11,363 nt of DNA, from contig CAYWRU010000084.1 of NCBI GenBank assembly GCA_964460795.1, positions 1-11,363 of the forward strand, given 5' to 3'. The translations under genes and the position numbers were made by a program. The notes under the pieces were generated by a model. It worked only from the letters and a program-made list of their open reading frames with translations, had not been told where the DNA came from and made no database searches. Of this stretch, positions 6,201-11,363 are shown in pieces (the first letter of the stretch is position 1; each line of letters starts with the position of its first letter). The DNA is from CAZOOM01 sp964460795. Its GTDB lineage: Bacteria; Omnitrophota; Omnitrophia; Omnitrophales; Aquincolibacteriaceae.

Positions 6201-8047
6201 TGACCTTACCTCTTGGAAACGGCAATAAGGAAGTGCGTGCTCAAATTAAAGATCAGGCCGGAAATGTCGGAGACTTTTCATCTTCAATCATCATGAATAC
6301 CCTCGTATCTTTTGCAACCAAACAGGGCGTACGAAAGGTTATTGTCTTGGGGCCGGAGACGGATGTTTCAGGGAATCCTCTCACATATGCTTTTACGCCT
6401 TCCTCTAATCTTGCTCTCAATGGACAGTTTTTTCTTAATAGGAATCAATTGACCTATCTGCCCAATAGTAGTTTTGTGGGCTCCGGCACGATTGCGGTGG
6501 ATGCGGGAGCTGCGGGTCAAATAGTTTTGAATCTTCAGGTGACGGCGCCTCAAATCAATCCGCCCAATGATCCTCTTCTCAGCAGTCAATATGGACTCGG
6601 CCTCACCAATGCGGTGCGGGCTTGGAATCTCTCAAAAGGAGCGGGCGTGACCGTAGCTATTATCGATACGGGCATTAATACGGTTCATGCAGATCTCAAC
6701 GATAATATCTATACCAATCCCGGAGAAATAGCCGGCGATTCGATTGATAATGATGGAAACGGATATGTGAATGATGTTCATGGCTGGGATTTTGAGCATG
6801 GAGTGAATACGACAACCGATAATGCGGATCATGGAACTCACGTGGCTGGCATTGTTGGGGCGGAAAGTCAAAATGGGATCGGAGGGACGGGAATCGCCCC
6901 GAGCGTGAAGTTGATGCCGCTTAAAGTGGTGGACCTTGACAGCTCGGATATTAATCGAGTTTTCCAAAATATTGTGAATGCCATAAATTATGCAGTTCAT
7001 CTTGGCGTCCGGGTCATCAATATCTCTTTGGACTGGCTGATTTCAGAAATCAATGCTTCGATTACTACGGCTTTACAAAATGCGATCAATGCTGCACGTC
7101 AGGCTGGAGCGGTGGTGGTCGTGGCTGCGGGGAATAATAATACCGATGTGGGCCTTTATTCTCCGGCAGCTTTAGGGGGAGTCATTACGGTTTCAGCGAC
7201 CAATGCGCTAGATCAAAAAGCCTGTTGTGATGATCAGGGTAATTATTTTTCAAATTACGGTACCCAGGTGGATGTTGCTGCCCCCGGCGAACGTATTTTG
7301 TCTACGTATTATGATTTTGGATCTCTCTATGCTGAAGGTACAGGTACCTCCATGGCTTCGCCTTTTGTGGCAGGACTTGCGGCCTTGATGATTTCTCAGG
7401 ATCCGTCCATCACGGATTCTGATGTGATGCGACGGCTGAAGTTTTCCTCCAAAGATCTTGGCGCTGCGGGATGGGATCCTTACTTTGGTTATGGCCGTAT
7501 CGATGCTTTTAAGGCCTTGTCTTATGACTATTATGATGATGGAACAATTAAAACTCAGTGGCTTGAAACGCCCGATGAAAACGGTTGGCGGCGTCTTAAT
7601 TTTGATGCGAGCGGTTATTTGATCGGAGGATCCTTTTCAGCGATTTCTTCATTATCATTTACGAATTTGGAGAGCGAAAATTCTTTGCCAAGCACTGCGC
7701 TGTCTTCTCAAGTTGAAACGCTTTCTTCGCAGAATCTTTTAAATGCCAGACCGCATGGAGTCTTTCCTGTTTTTGTACCTCGCGCCTCGGAAAATAAGCA
7801 GCAATTCGTGAATCATGAAGACGTGAATTTTTTGTCTGATTTTTCCTGGTATGACCCGTCTGTCTCTCCCGCAAAGGGGAGGTTCGTTAAATCACGAAAG
7901 GCAATTTTGCGGCCGCGCCTGGGCGTTGCAATGGAAAATCCACATCAGGAAACAAAGTTTTCCTTGCAGACGGTTTTTGTTCAGAGGCTGTTCCAGGGGG
8001 TTCGAGCCTTGCCGCAGTTCTCTTGGCTGGAGTCATGGGTGATCTGA
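3203..8047 (+). CDS. Large secreted multidomain subtilisin-like (S8) protease with beta-helix, Ig-like, LamG and cadherin-like domains
   Basis: The protein has 1614 residues from the ATG at 3203. That start is chosen because it opens with a normal signal peptide (MRKSFQKITATLAAMTFFIS, cleavage near 32). Longer frame-open extensions to a TTG at 3128 lack a ribosome binding site. Domains in order: right-handed beta-helix (about 98-245 and 340-390; AGDTVLVHSGTYHERI), interrupted by a beta-rich insert (250-334); two Ig-like repeats (500-628); LamG/concanavalin-like domain (640-845); two further Ig-like modules (863-1033), the second with FSTDGGLTWSNW; a cadherin-like repeat (1033-1114); peptidase S8 (about 1118-1440). 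The triad is intact: D1155 in AIIDTG, H1210 in HGTHVAG, S1383 in GTSMASP, with oxyanion Asn N1311 in AAGNNN. An unusual vicinal Cys pair (KACCDDQG) sits before the FSNYG strand. The tail has a YD-like segment (YDYYDDGTIKTQW) and ends without a visible membrane anchor or sorting motif. It is likely exported and surface-attached or released; the substrate is unknown. Confidence 0.88.
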   Translation: MRKSFQKITATLAAMTFFISQLLFPVPPVFSSTETRDAFTNLSTVPEIPAESVLAPSTADTSELPSGSVFSIDSPLSESNRLLIDELTQDLVVNVYEGGSIQSAINSAQAGDTVLVHSGTYHERILLKQGVHLQGENAATTILNGDFGTGESLIRALGNNVIEGLTLTGAKGSASAIQIQGDHVEVLQNRIQDNLSVGIDISAGLSDVRIEQNLFLRNQTAIQNAQTGNQIQFNTITGPETVPVVKDAKLNYLAAQGVRLDIQNVPGVYSYYIEYTDSLGGSWRRAQVQVGGVWTDLKIPASAGAVTMWLDDGSATEVSPLTIPMRFYRVKAAETSSAGIGINVAAAQAPIIQNNIITHQQIQSIWEMDSSSLAAQIRNNVVFNNQESGAGTGHLPAAISPKTGEHWTGGNILANPQFQNPANNDYSVLPISPAYGAGALLPESLKVALLRAASIHRRSNAVYSIEKISSSGVLTGWRILYNEGSSEAFYLDGTQALDTTGPAVTILSSLTLTNQSNYLLRYSVEGVEKSENRTLAEGSNILKAEAEDIFGNKTTKILEVTLDTVPPAVTLTSEIVVSQSNYILAWKVDGGSEQTRTVALQSGDNALSVQAFDLAGNEKTVVFHIFFLGPVQGHSFTNTGVVIDSTKSVFGGTSGYFSGTNSYLSLAPNTDWALGAGDFTIDLRVRSDALPAAGKYQALVSQWVTGQKSFMMFLNNDGGVYTLGFFYSKDGNIAMGPKFEVPAPLLQTWHHVAAVRSGTDLKINFDGTQLGVFNVGTDAFFNASSPLMIGAANLGATHPFTGNLDEVRVSQGARWTGSNFILPAQEYARDDDTRLLLHFTQEEFQNQSEMLLPPDPRAVAAPTLQTIPAYTNQNQILLSGDKPANTSIWINGVQAVASDAQTTWSFSYPLSGAGAHSLSIVAKNTYNFSSNAVNASITVDTAAPTGQFLINGGNASTTSYFVALSLTLQDSISGLSQMRFSTDGGLTWSNWEAYAVSKNLTLPLGNGNKEVRAQIKDQAGNVGDFSSSIIMNTLVSFATKQGVRKVIVLGPETDVSGNPLTYAFTPSSNLALNGQFFLNRNQLTYLPNSSFVGSGTIAVDAGAAGQIVLNLQVTAPQINPPNDPLLSSQYGLGLTNAVRAWNLSKGAGVTVAIIDTGINTVHADLNDNIYTNPGEIAGDSIDNDGNGYVNDVHGWDFEHGVNTTTDNADHGTHVAGIVGAESQNGIGGTGIAPSVKLMPLKVVDLDSSDINRVFQNIVNAINYAVHLGVRVINISLDWLISEINASITTALQNAINAARQAGAVVVVAAGNNNTDVGLYSPAALGGVITVSATNALDQKACCDDQGNYFSNYGTQVDVAAPGERILSTYYDFGSLYAEGTGTSMASPFVAGLAALMISQDPSITDSDVMRRLKFSSKDLGAAGWDPYFGYGRIDAFKALSYDYYDDGTIKTQWLETPDENGWRRLNFDASGYLIGGSFSAISSLSFTNLESENSLPSTALSSQVETLSSQNLLNARPHGVFPVFVPRASENKQQFVNHEDVNFLSDFSWYDPSVSPAKGRFVKSRKAILRPRLGVAMENPHQETKFSLQTVFVQRLFQGVRALPQFSWLESWVI

Positions 8048-8091
8048 GCCGGGGGTTCTCTTCTCTTTGAATGAAAAAGAATGCAAAAAAT

Positions 8092-8120
8092 CCTGACTCG
8101 GTCTAAAATACCGACTCAGG
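8092..8120 (+). promoter_or_regulatory. Inverted repeat (operator or 5' leader hairpin) before the cNMP-binding gene
   Basis: CCTGACTCGGT (8092-8102) and ACCGACTCAGG (8110-8120) are inverted arms with a single C-C mismatch, enclosing CTAAAAT. A -10-like TAAAAT (8104-8109) lies in the loop, with only a poor -35 (ATGCAA, 8081-8086). The repeat ends one base before the strong ribosome binding site. It may be a regulator-binding site over the promoter or a hairpin in the leader. No T-run follows, so it is not a terminator for the subtilase gene. Confidence 0.4.
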
Positions 8121-8138
8121 CAAGGAGGTCTACAACCT

Positions 8139-8633
8139 ATGGCGATTCCTAAAGAATTGAAGCTACTTTCTCAGCACCCTCTCTTTAAAGGTATTAAAGC
8201 CGTTCCCCTTAAAAAACTCCTCCAAAAAGCTAAGAGAATCTCCTATAAACCTGGCGAAATTATTTTTGAGGAAGGGGCTCCTTCCAATTTCTTTTATATC
8301 CTTTTAGAGGGACAGGTTCATTTGTTGACCAGCCGGCAAGATCCGCTATTTTCTCAATCAACGGAGCAAGTGATTGTACAAACGTTGGGCAAGAATGACT
8401 TGCTGGGGTGGTCGTGGATTGTCCCTCCGTATCGATGGTGTTTTGATGTGATTGCCGTTGAAAAAACCAAAGTGCTTCGGTTGGATGGTAAATGGCTCCG
8501 GGAGCAATGCGATAAAGATCGGAATATGGGCTATGAAATCCTTCAGCGCATCGCTGCGTCGGTGGTTGGCCGGTTGATGGCCATGCGAATGCATTTTAGC
8601 GGACGAGTATTTCCGCAAGCCGAAGGAGCTTAG
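8139..8633 (+). CDS. Stand-alone cyclic-nucleotide-binding-fold protein without DNA-binding domain
   Basis: A 164-residue cytoplasmic protein with the CAP-type beta-roll. Residues 12-30 (HPLFKGIKAVPLKKLLQ) are the usual lead-in helix. Residues 35-60 carry YKPGEIIFEEGAPSNFFYIL and LEGQVHLL, typical of the effector domain, and the roll ends near VLRLDGKWL. The segment after it is helical (EILQRIAASVVGRLMAMRM), like the CRP dimerisation helix. The chain stops there, so the helix-turn-helix of CRP/FNR proteins is absent. The phosphate-binding cassette with its Arg is not clearly recognisable (LGKNDLLGWSWIVPPYRW replaces it), so cyclic nucleotide binding is unproven. The start is fixed by a near-perfect ribosome binding site AAGGAGGT (8122-8129), nine bases upstream. 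The receiver gene follows after 27 bases, suggesting one operon. Confidence 0.82.
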   Translation: MAIPKELKLLSQHPLFKGIKAVPLKKLLQKAKRISYKPGEIIFEEGAPSNFFYILLEGQVHLLTSRQDPLFSQSTEQVIVQTLGKNDLLGWSWIVPPYRWCFDVIAVEKTKVLRLDGKWLREQCDKDRNMGYEILQRIAASVVGRLMAMRMHFSGRVFPQAEGA

Positions 8634-8660
8634 CTTTGATGGAAAGTCTAACGGTGTCTG

Positions 8661-9026
8661 TTGGCTAAATTCATTTTAGCAGTGGATGATGAGCCGGACA
8701 TTTTGACGGTGGTGGGCTATCACCTTCGAGATCATGGATATCGGATTATTCCGGCTTCGTCGGTGGATCAAGCCGAAAAAATTCTCGAAGAGGGTTTGCA
8801 CCCCGACCTTGTACTTCTCGATATCTTGATGCCCTTGAAAAATGGTTTTGTCCTGCTTGAATATCTACGCCGCCACCCCACGCTAAATGGCGTTCCTATT
8901 ATTATGCTGACCGCAATGAGTAATACACAGCATATTCTTCATGCCCAGCAATTGAGGGCCACAGATTATCTGGTCAAACCCTTTACCGAAGAAGATTTGG
9001 TAGAGATTGTTAAAAAATACATCTGA
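8661..9026 (+). CDS. Single-domain response regulator (CheY-like receiver)
   Basis: A 121-residue receiver domain with nothing attached. Acidic pocket: D9 and D10 (AVDDEPD). Phospho-acceptor: D54 (VLLDILMP). Switch Thr: T84 (IIMLTAM). Invariant Lys: K106 (DYLVKPF). It therefore looks fully functional as a phosphate-accepting switch, acting by protein contact or as a phosphorelay intermediate, as in CheY, Spo0F or DivK. A TAA at 8649-8651 in the same frame leaves only CTG 8658 or TTG 8661 as possible starts; TTG is preferred. Only a weak GGTG (8653-8656) precedes it. Weak initiation and the 27-base gap from the cNMP-fold gene suggest co-transcription with it. No histidine kinase is in the window. 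Confidence 0.88.
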   Translation: MAKFILAVDDEPDILTVVGYHLRDHGYRIIPASSVDQAEKILEEGLHPDLVLLDILMPLKNGFVLLEYLRRHPTLNGVPIIMLTAMSNTQHILHAQQLRATDYLVKPFTEEDLVEIVKKYI

Positions 9027-9086
9027 ATTTCTCCCCTAAAAAAGCCCTCTTAGAAAAAGATCTCTGAAGCACATCTTCTTGTTTGA

Positions 9087-9132
9087 TGTTTTGCCCTTGG
9101 CGGGCAAAACAACCTTCGATATGTTTTTTTTT
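9087..9132 (+). terminator. Hairpin and distal T-run after the receiver gene, possible terminator
   Basis: A perfect 10-bp stem (9087-9096 with 9102-9111; arm GTTTTGCCC) closes a TTGGC loop, 60 bases after the stop of the receiver gene. A run of nine T (9124-9132) follows, but 12 bases separate stem and run, so it is not a textbook terminator. It is the only candidate for ending the two-gene operon. Confidence 0.4.
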
Positions 9133-9147
9133 GCTATATAAATGACA

Positions 9148-9176
9148 TTGATAATAAAACTAACATAAGCTACATT
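9148..9176 (+). promoter_or_regulatory. Candidate promoter for the small membrane protein gene
   Basis: TTGATA (9148-9153, five of six) and TACATT (9171-9176, four of six) are 17 bases apart in AT-rich DNA. The start would fall near 9183, at the ribosome binding site itself. That gives an almost leaderless message and lowers confidence. Confidence 0.25.
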
Positions 9177-9194
9177 TAAATTGAGGTGAGCAAA

Positions 9195-9347
9195 ATGAAA
9201 AACACCATGAAAAAAGCATTCTTCAAACACGAAATCATTGACCTCGATGCAATGCGAGATGTGGTAGCGATGGCAACCATTCTATCCGGCATTTTCATGT
9301 TGTATCTAAATGTCGTGGCTGTTCGCTTGTCAACTTTCGCGGCGTAG
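9195..9347 (+). CDS. Small single-span membrane protein, 50 residues, family not recognised
   Basis: ATG at 9195 is preceded by a good ribosome binding site GAGGTG (9183-9188, six bases away), and the frame ends at TAG 9345-9347. The product has a basic N-terminus (MKNTMKKAFFKHE), a short acidic stretch (IIDLDAMRD, 14-22) and a hydrophobic helix at about 23-43 (VVAMATILSGIFMLYLNVVA), then RLSTFAA. One membrane span is predicted. With positive charges mostly N-terminal, the N-terminus is probably inside. It stands alone between a possible terminator and a long non-coding stretch. I recognise no family. Small holin-like, toxin-like or complex-subunit peptides share such a layout, but nothing specific points to any of these. 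Confidence 0.55.
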   Translation: MKNTMKKAFFKHEIIDLDAMRDVVAMATILSGIFMLYLNVVAVRLSTFAA

Positions 9348-9693
9348 AGGATTTTGATTTTGTATTTTGTATCAAGGATAAGATTTCTCAGTTCACTCCT
9401 TAAGTGATATGCCCAAAAAAGGGTAATGAAAGATAATTTTTAGAACGATTGACTCATCCTTTCCAGCAGCTTTTGGTCTTACCAAATCTCCAAGCATCGC
9501 AGACTAACTTTCCAATCCATCATTTTATGCTCGCAGGCACATAACTATCAAAAACCACAAAATTTGCGTGCAGCAATTATTTGGATGGGGCAGGACTAAC
9601 TTTAGAGATCAAAATAAACTTTCTACGATCACCGCATTGTAAAGGCGCCGAAGTACATGTATTCATTAAATAGGGTTAATAGGGAGATGAAAT
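9348..9693 (+). other. Non-coding AT-rich stretch with a direct repeat and small hairpins
   Basis: No supported gene lies in these roughly 350 bases. What is visible: short hairpins TCACT/AGTGA (9393-9397/9403-9407) and TTTGGT-CTT-ACCAAA (9472-9486), a bulged stem 9428-9434/9456-9463, and the direct repeat GACTAACTTT (9502-9511 and 9594-9603). A poor promoter candidate is TTGTAA (9637-9642) and TATTCA (9660-9665), 17 bases apart. It is a plausible regulatory region for the secreted protein gene at 9740, but no known riboswitch motif is recognised. Confidence 0.5.
9502..9603 (+). repeat. Ten-base direct repeat GACTAACTTT, two copies
   Basis: Identical copies at 9502-9511 and 9594-9603 are 92 bases apart (start to start), each preceded by GCA or GCAG. 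The spacing is close to nine helical turns, which would put both on the same DNA face if a regulator binds them. Chance recurrence in AT-rich DNA is possible. Confidence 0.4.
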
Positions 9694-9743
9694 ATGGCAT
9701 TTTGTAGTCATTCATGAAAAAAGGAGTAAAAACTGAGACATGA
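9694..9743 (+). promoter_or_regulatory. Two tiny overlapping leader ORFs running into the secreted protein gene
   Basis: A 7-codon ORF (9694-9717, MAFCSHS) has its own GGGAG (9682-9686) seven bases upstream. Its TGA overlaps the ATG of a 9-codon ORF (9714-9743, MKKGVKTET), whose TGA in turn overlaps the ATG of the large gene at 9740. Both joints are ATGA. The second ORF contains the AAGGAG (9721-9726) that serves the large gene, so ribosomes translating the leaders would pass over that site. Translational coupling is an inference. Confidence 0.35.
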
Positions 9744-11363
9744 CGAGGAAGGATTTTGACGCTCATCGGGGAGAAAATATATTGGATCGGATATGGAAGA
9801 AAATAGTTTCTATTTTCTTATCGGTCTTCCTGATTATTTTTCAGATTTCACCAAGCGGTTGGAGTGCAACCCCGACTCAAAATGATTTGAATCCATTGAC
9901 GCCCGTGGTGGATCCTAATACGGTAACGCCTTCAACTCCAAGTGCAGGGACGACTTCAAATAATTCCTACGTCGATTTTCTGTCGTCTTCACCGCTTTCC
10001 CAATCGACCGGGGATGCCGAGAATGCAACTCTGCTGAATGCCTCAGCAGCAATTGATGGATCGATCTCAGTCTTTGGTGGGACGAGCGGATATTTCTCGG
10101 GATCGAATTCATATTTAAGTTTTGCGAATGATCCGGCGTGGGCGATGGGGGAGGGAGATTTCACGATTGATTTTCAGGCAAGGCTGGAAGCGCTCCCTGC
10201 GGCAGGGAAGTATCAAGCATTTGTGTCACAGTGGGTCCCTGGCGAGAAAAGTTTCATGATTTTCGCGAACAATGACGGGGGGGTGACGAAGCTTGGATTT
10301 TTCTATTCGAAAGACGGGGACATTGCCACGGGATCCCGGTTTGAAGTCACCGTACCGCTATTAAATACGTGGCATCACATTGCAGCGGTAAAAAGCGGGA
10401 GTGATTTAAAATTATTCTTGGACGGGAAACAGCTGGGGGGGACGATGAAGATCGAACCCGGAGCGATCTTTGATGCGAAGACTCCGATGATGCTGGGAGC
10501 TGCAGGGACCGGGACGACGCATGCGCTGAAAGGATGGATGGATGAAGTGAGGATTTCAAAGACTGCGAGATGGACAAGTAATTTTACTCCGCAAGGATCG
10601 GAATACGCGACGGATTCAAACACCAAACTCCTTCTCCATATGACAAATGAGGAGTTGCAGGTGATTGTACCAGCTCCTGCACCTGTTGTTGCAGCACCCA
10701 TCGTCTATAGCATTCCGACCTGGACCAACCAAACGCAAGTAACGATTCAGGGAACCAAAGCTGCGAACACCTCGATATGGGTGAATGGAGTGGAGGTGAT
10801 CCCTGCTAGCGCCCAAACTACTTGGAGTACTTCATATCGCTTGGCGAATCAGGAAGGGCTGCAAACACTTTCGATTGTTGCGAAGAATGCACTTGGGAAT
10901 TCCAGTAGTCCGGTGACGGTGTCTACATCTTTAGATACGCTTGCTCCGGTGGTGGTGCTTACGTCTCCAGGATTGACACGATCTGCCAATTATTCTTTGA
11001 CGTATACCGTTGACGGGGTCTTGAAGACGGTCAGTAAAGTGCTTAGTGAAGGCATGAACAATTTGAGTGTGTTGGAAAGCGATTTAGCGGGAAATGTGAC
11101 CCAAAGAACTTTTTCAATTACGCTGGATACCATGGCTCCGGTGATTGCGGTGAGCTCTATGAATAGCGCCAGTACCGCGGATTATATTTTAAAGTGGAGG
11201 GTCGATGGAGGGGCTGAGAAGACAAGGGCTGTCACGCTGGTTCCTGGAGCGAATACGTTAGTGATTACGGAGAGCGATCCTGCGGGCAATCAGGCGGTTC
11301 TTAATTTCCAGGTCCAGTATCAAGAGATCCTCCCTCCTTCCTCGAGCGGGGCGGGGCATACGT
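9740..11363 (+). CDS. Large secreted LamG/Ig-like repeat protein, C-terminus beyond the window (partial)
   Basis: The frame is open from ATG 9740 to the right edge, 541 complete codons. An in-frame TGA at 9734-9736 rules out any earlier start. AAGGAG (9721-9726) lies 13 bases upstream. A TTG at 9782 with GGGGAG (9768-9773) eight bases before it is an alternative that would give a more typical signal peptide. Residues 15-43 contain the signal sequence (WKKIVSIFLSVFLIIFQISP). Residues about 44-75 form a Pro/Thr/Ser-rich linker. A LamG/concanavalin-like domain spans about 110-305 (FGGTSGYFSGSNSYLSF; WHHIAAVKSGSDLK), then an Ig-like module (320-400; ANTSIWVNG) and two bacterial Ig-like repeats (402-466, 468-530; each ending D-x-AGN). 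These modules are close relatives of those in the subtilase at 3203-8047, with LamG about two-thirds identical by eye. It is likely a surface or extracellular binding/adhesion protein; the C-terminal function is unknown because it lies outside the window. Confidence 0.85.
   Translation, partial: MTRKDFDAHRGENILDRIWKKIVSIFLSVFLIIFQISPSGWSATPTQNDLNPLTPVVDPNTVTPSTPSAGTTSNNSYVDFLSSSPLSQSTGDAENATLLNASAAIDGSISVFGGTSGYFSGSNSYLSFANDPAWAMGEGDFTIDFQARLEALPAAGKYQAFVSQWVPGEKSFMIFANNDGGVTKLGFFYSKDGDIATGSRFEVTVPLLNTWHHIAAVKSGSDLKLFLDGKQLGGTMKIEPGAIFDAKTPMMLGAAGTGTTHALKGWMDEVRISKTARWTSNFTPQGSEYATDSNTKLLLHMTNEELQVIVPAPAPVVAAPIVYSIPTWTNQTQVTIQGTKAANTSIWVNGVEVIPASAQTTWSTSYRLANQEGLQTLSIVAKNALGNSSSPVTVSTSLDTLAPVVVLTSPGLTRSANYSLTYTVDGVLKTVSKVLSEGMNNLSVLESDLAGNVTQRTFSITLDTMAPVIAVSSMNSASTADYILKWRVDGGAEKTRAVTLVPGANTLVITESDPAGNQAVLNFQVQYQEILPPSSSGAGHT

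Noticed and set aside
9540..9600. Cyclic-di-GMP (GEMM) type riboswitch suggested by GCAGGCACA and a later GCGTGC
   Set aside because: The conserved receptor bases and the two-helix arrangement cannot be drawn, and the inverted pair has mismatches.
9671..9688. Resemblance to the I-SceI homing endonuclease target (TAGGGTTAATAGGGAGAT)
   Set aside because: Several key positions differ and no homing endonuclease or intron is present. It is a coincidence of an AT-rich leader with a GGGAG ribosome binding site.
9915..10816. Open frames on the - strand opposite the second secreted protein
   Set aside because: They are shadows of a strongly supported + strand frame with recognisable LamG and Ig-like domains; the minus-strand products show no domain.

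Overview
The window looks like a chromosomal stretch from a diderm (Gram-negative-type) bacterium. It encodes a signal-anchored multihaem c-type cytochrome peroxidase, two very modular secreted proteins and several small signalling proteins. No rRNA, tRNA, transposase, phage gene or CRISPR array is visible. Huge secreted proteins mixing beta-helix, Ig-like, LamG and YD-like segments are common in uncultured lineages such as Omnitrophota and their relatives. That placement is an inference from style only and is weak. All convincing genes lie on the + strand.

Left part (1-1650): the tail of an upstream gene, possibly a low-molecular-weight phosphatase/ArsC-like protein, is followed by a promoter region with a CRP-type palindrome (TGTGA-N6-TCACG). 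Next is a three-haem cytochrome c peroxidase-like protein made of an N-terminal haem-binding domain fused to a di-haem peroxidase. It ends at a perfect 13-bp hairpin plus T-run.

Middle-left (1650-3031): a good sigma70-type promoter candidate is followed by about 215 bases made almost entirely of consecutive, abutting stem-loops. This leads into a two-gene operon of a small HD (SpoT/MESH1-like) alarmone hydrolase and a CYTH protein (class IV adenylate cyclase/triphosphatase family), overlapping by ATGA. The hairpin array is the most striking unexplained element of the window.

Centre (3203-8047): one 1614-residue secreted protein has a beta-helix, Ig-like repeats, a LamG domain, a cadherin-like repeat and, near its C-terminus, a subtilisin (S8) protease with an intact catalytic triad. 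Downstream (8139-9026) are a stand-alone cyclic-nucleotide-binding-fold protein and a stand-alone receiver domain. Neither carries an output domain.

Right part (9027-11363): AT-rich, sparsely coding DNA holds a 50-residue membrane peptide gene and about 350 non-coding bases with a direct repeat. Two tiny overlapping leader ORFs then run into a second large secreted protein (9740 to the edge, still open). It shares its LamG and Ig-like modules with the subtilase, but in a different order.

Taken together, the region combines cell-surface/periplasmic functions (peroxidase, surface protease, adhesin-like protein) with nucleotide second-messenger and phosphorelay components. Any functional link between them is inference from proximity.
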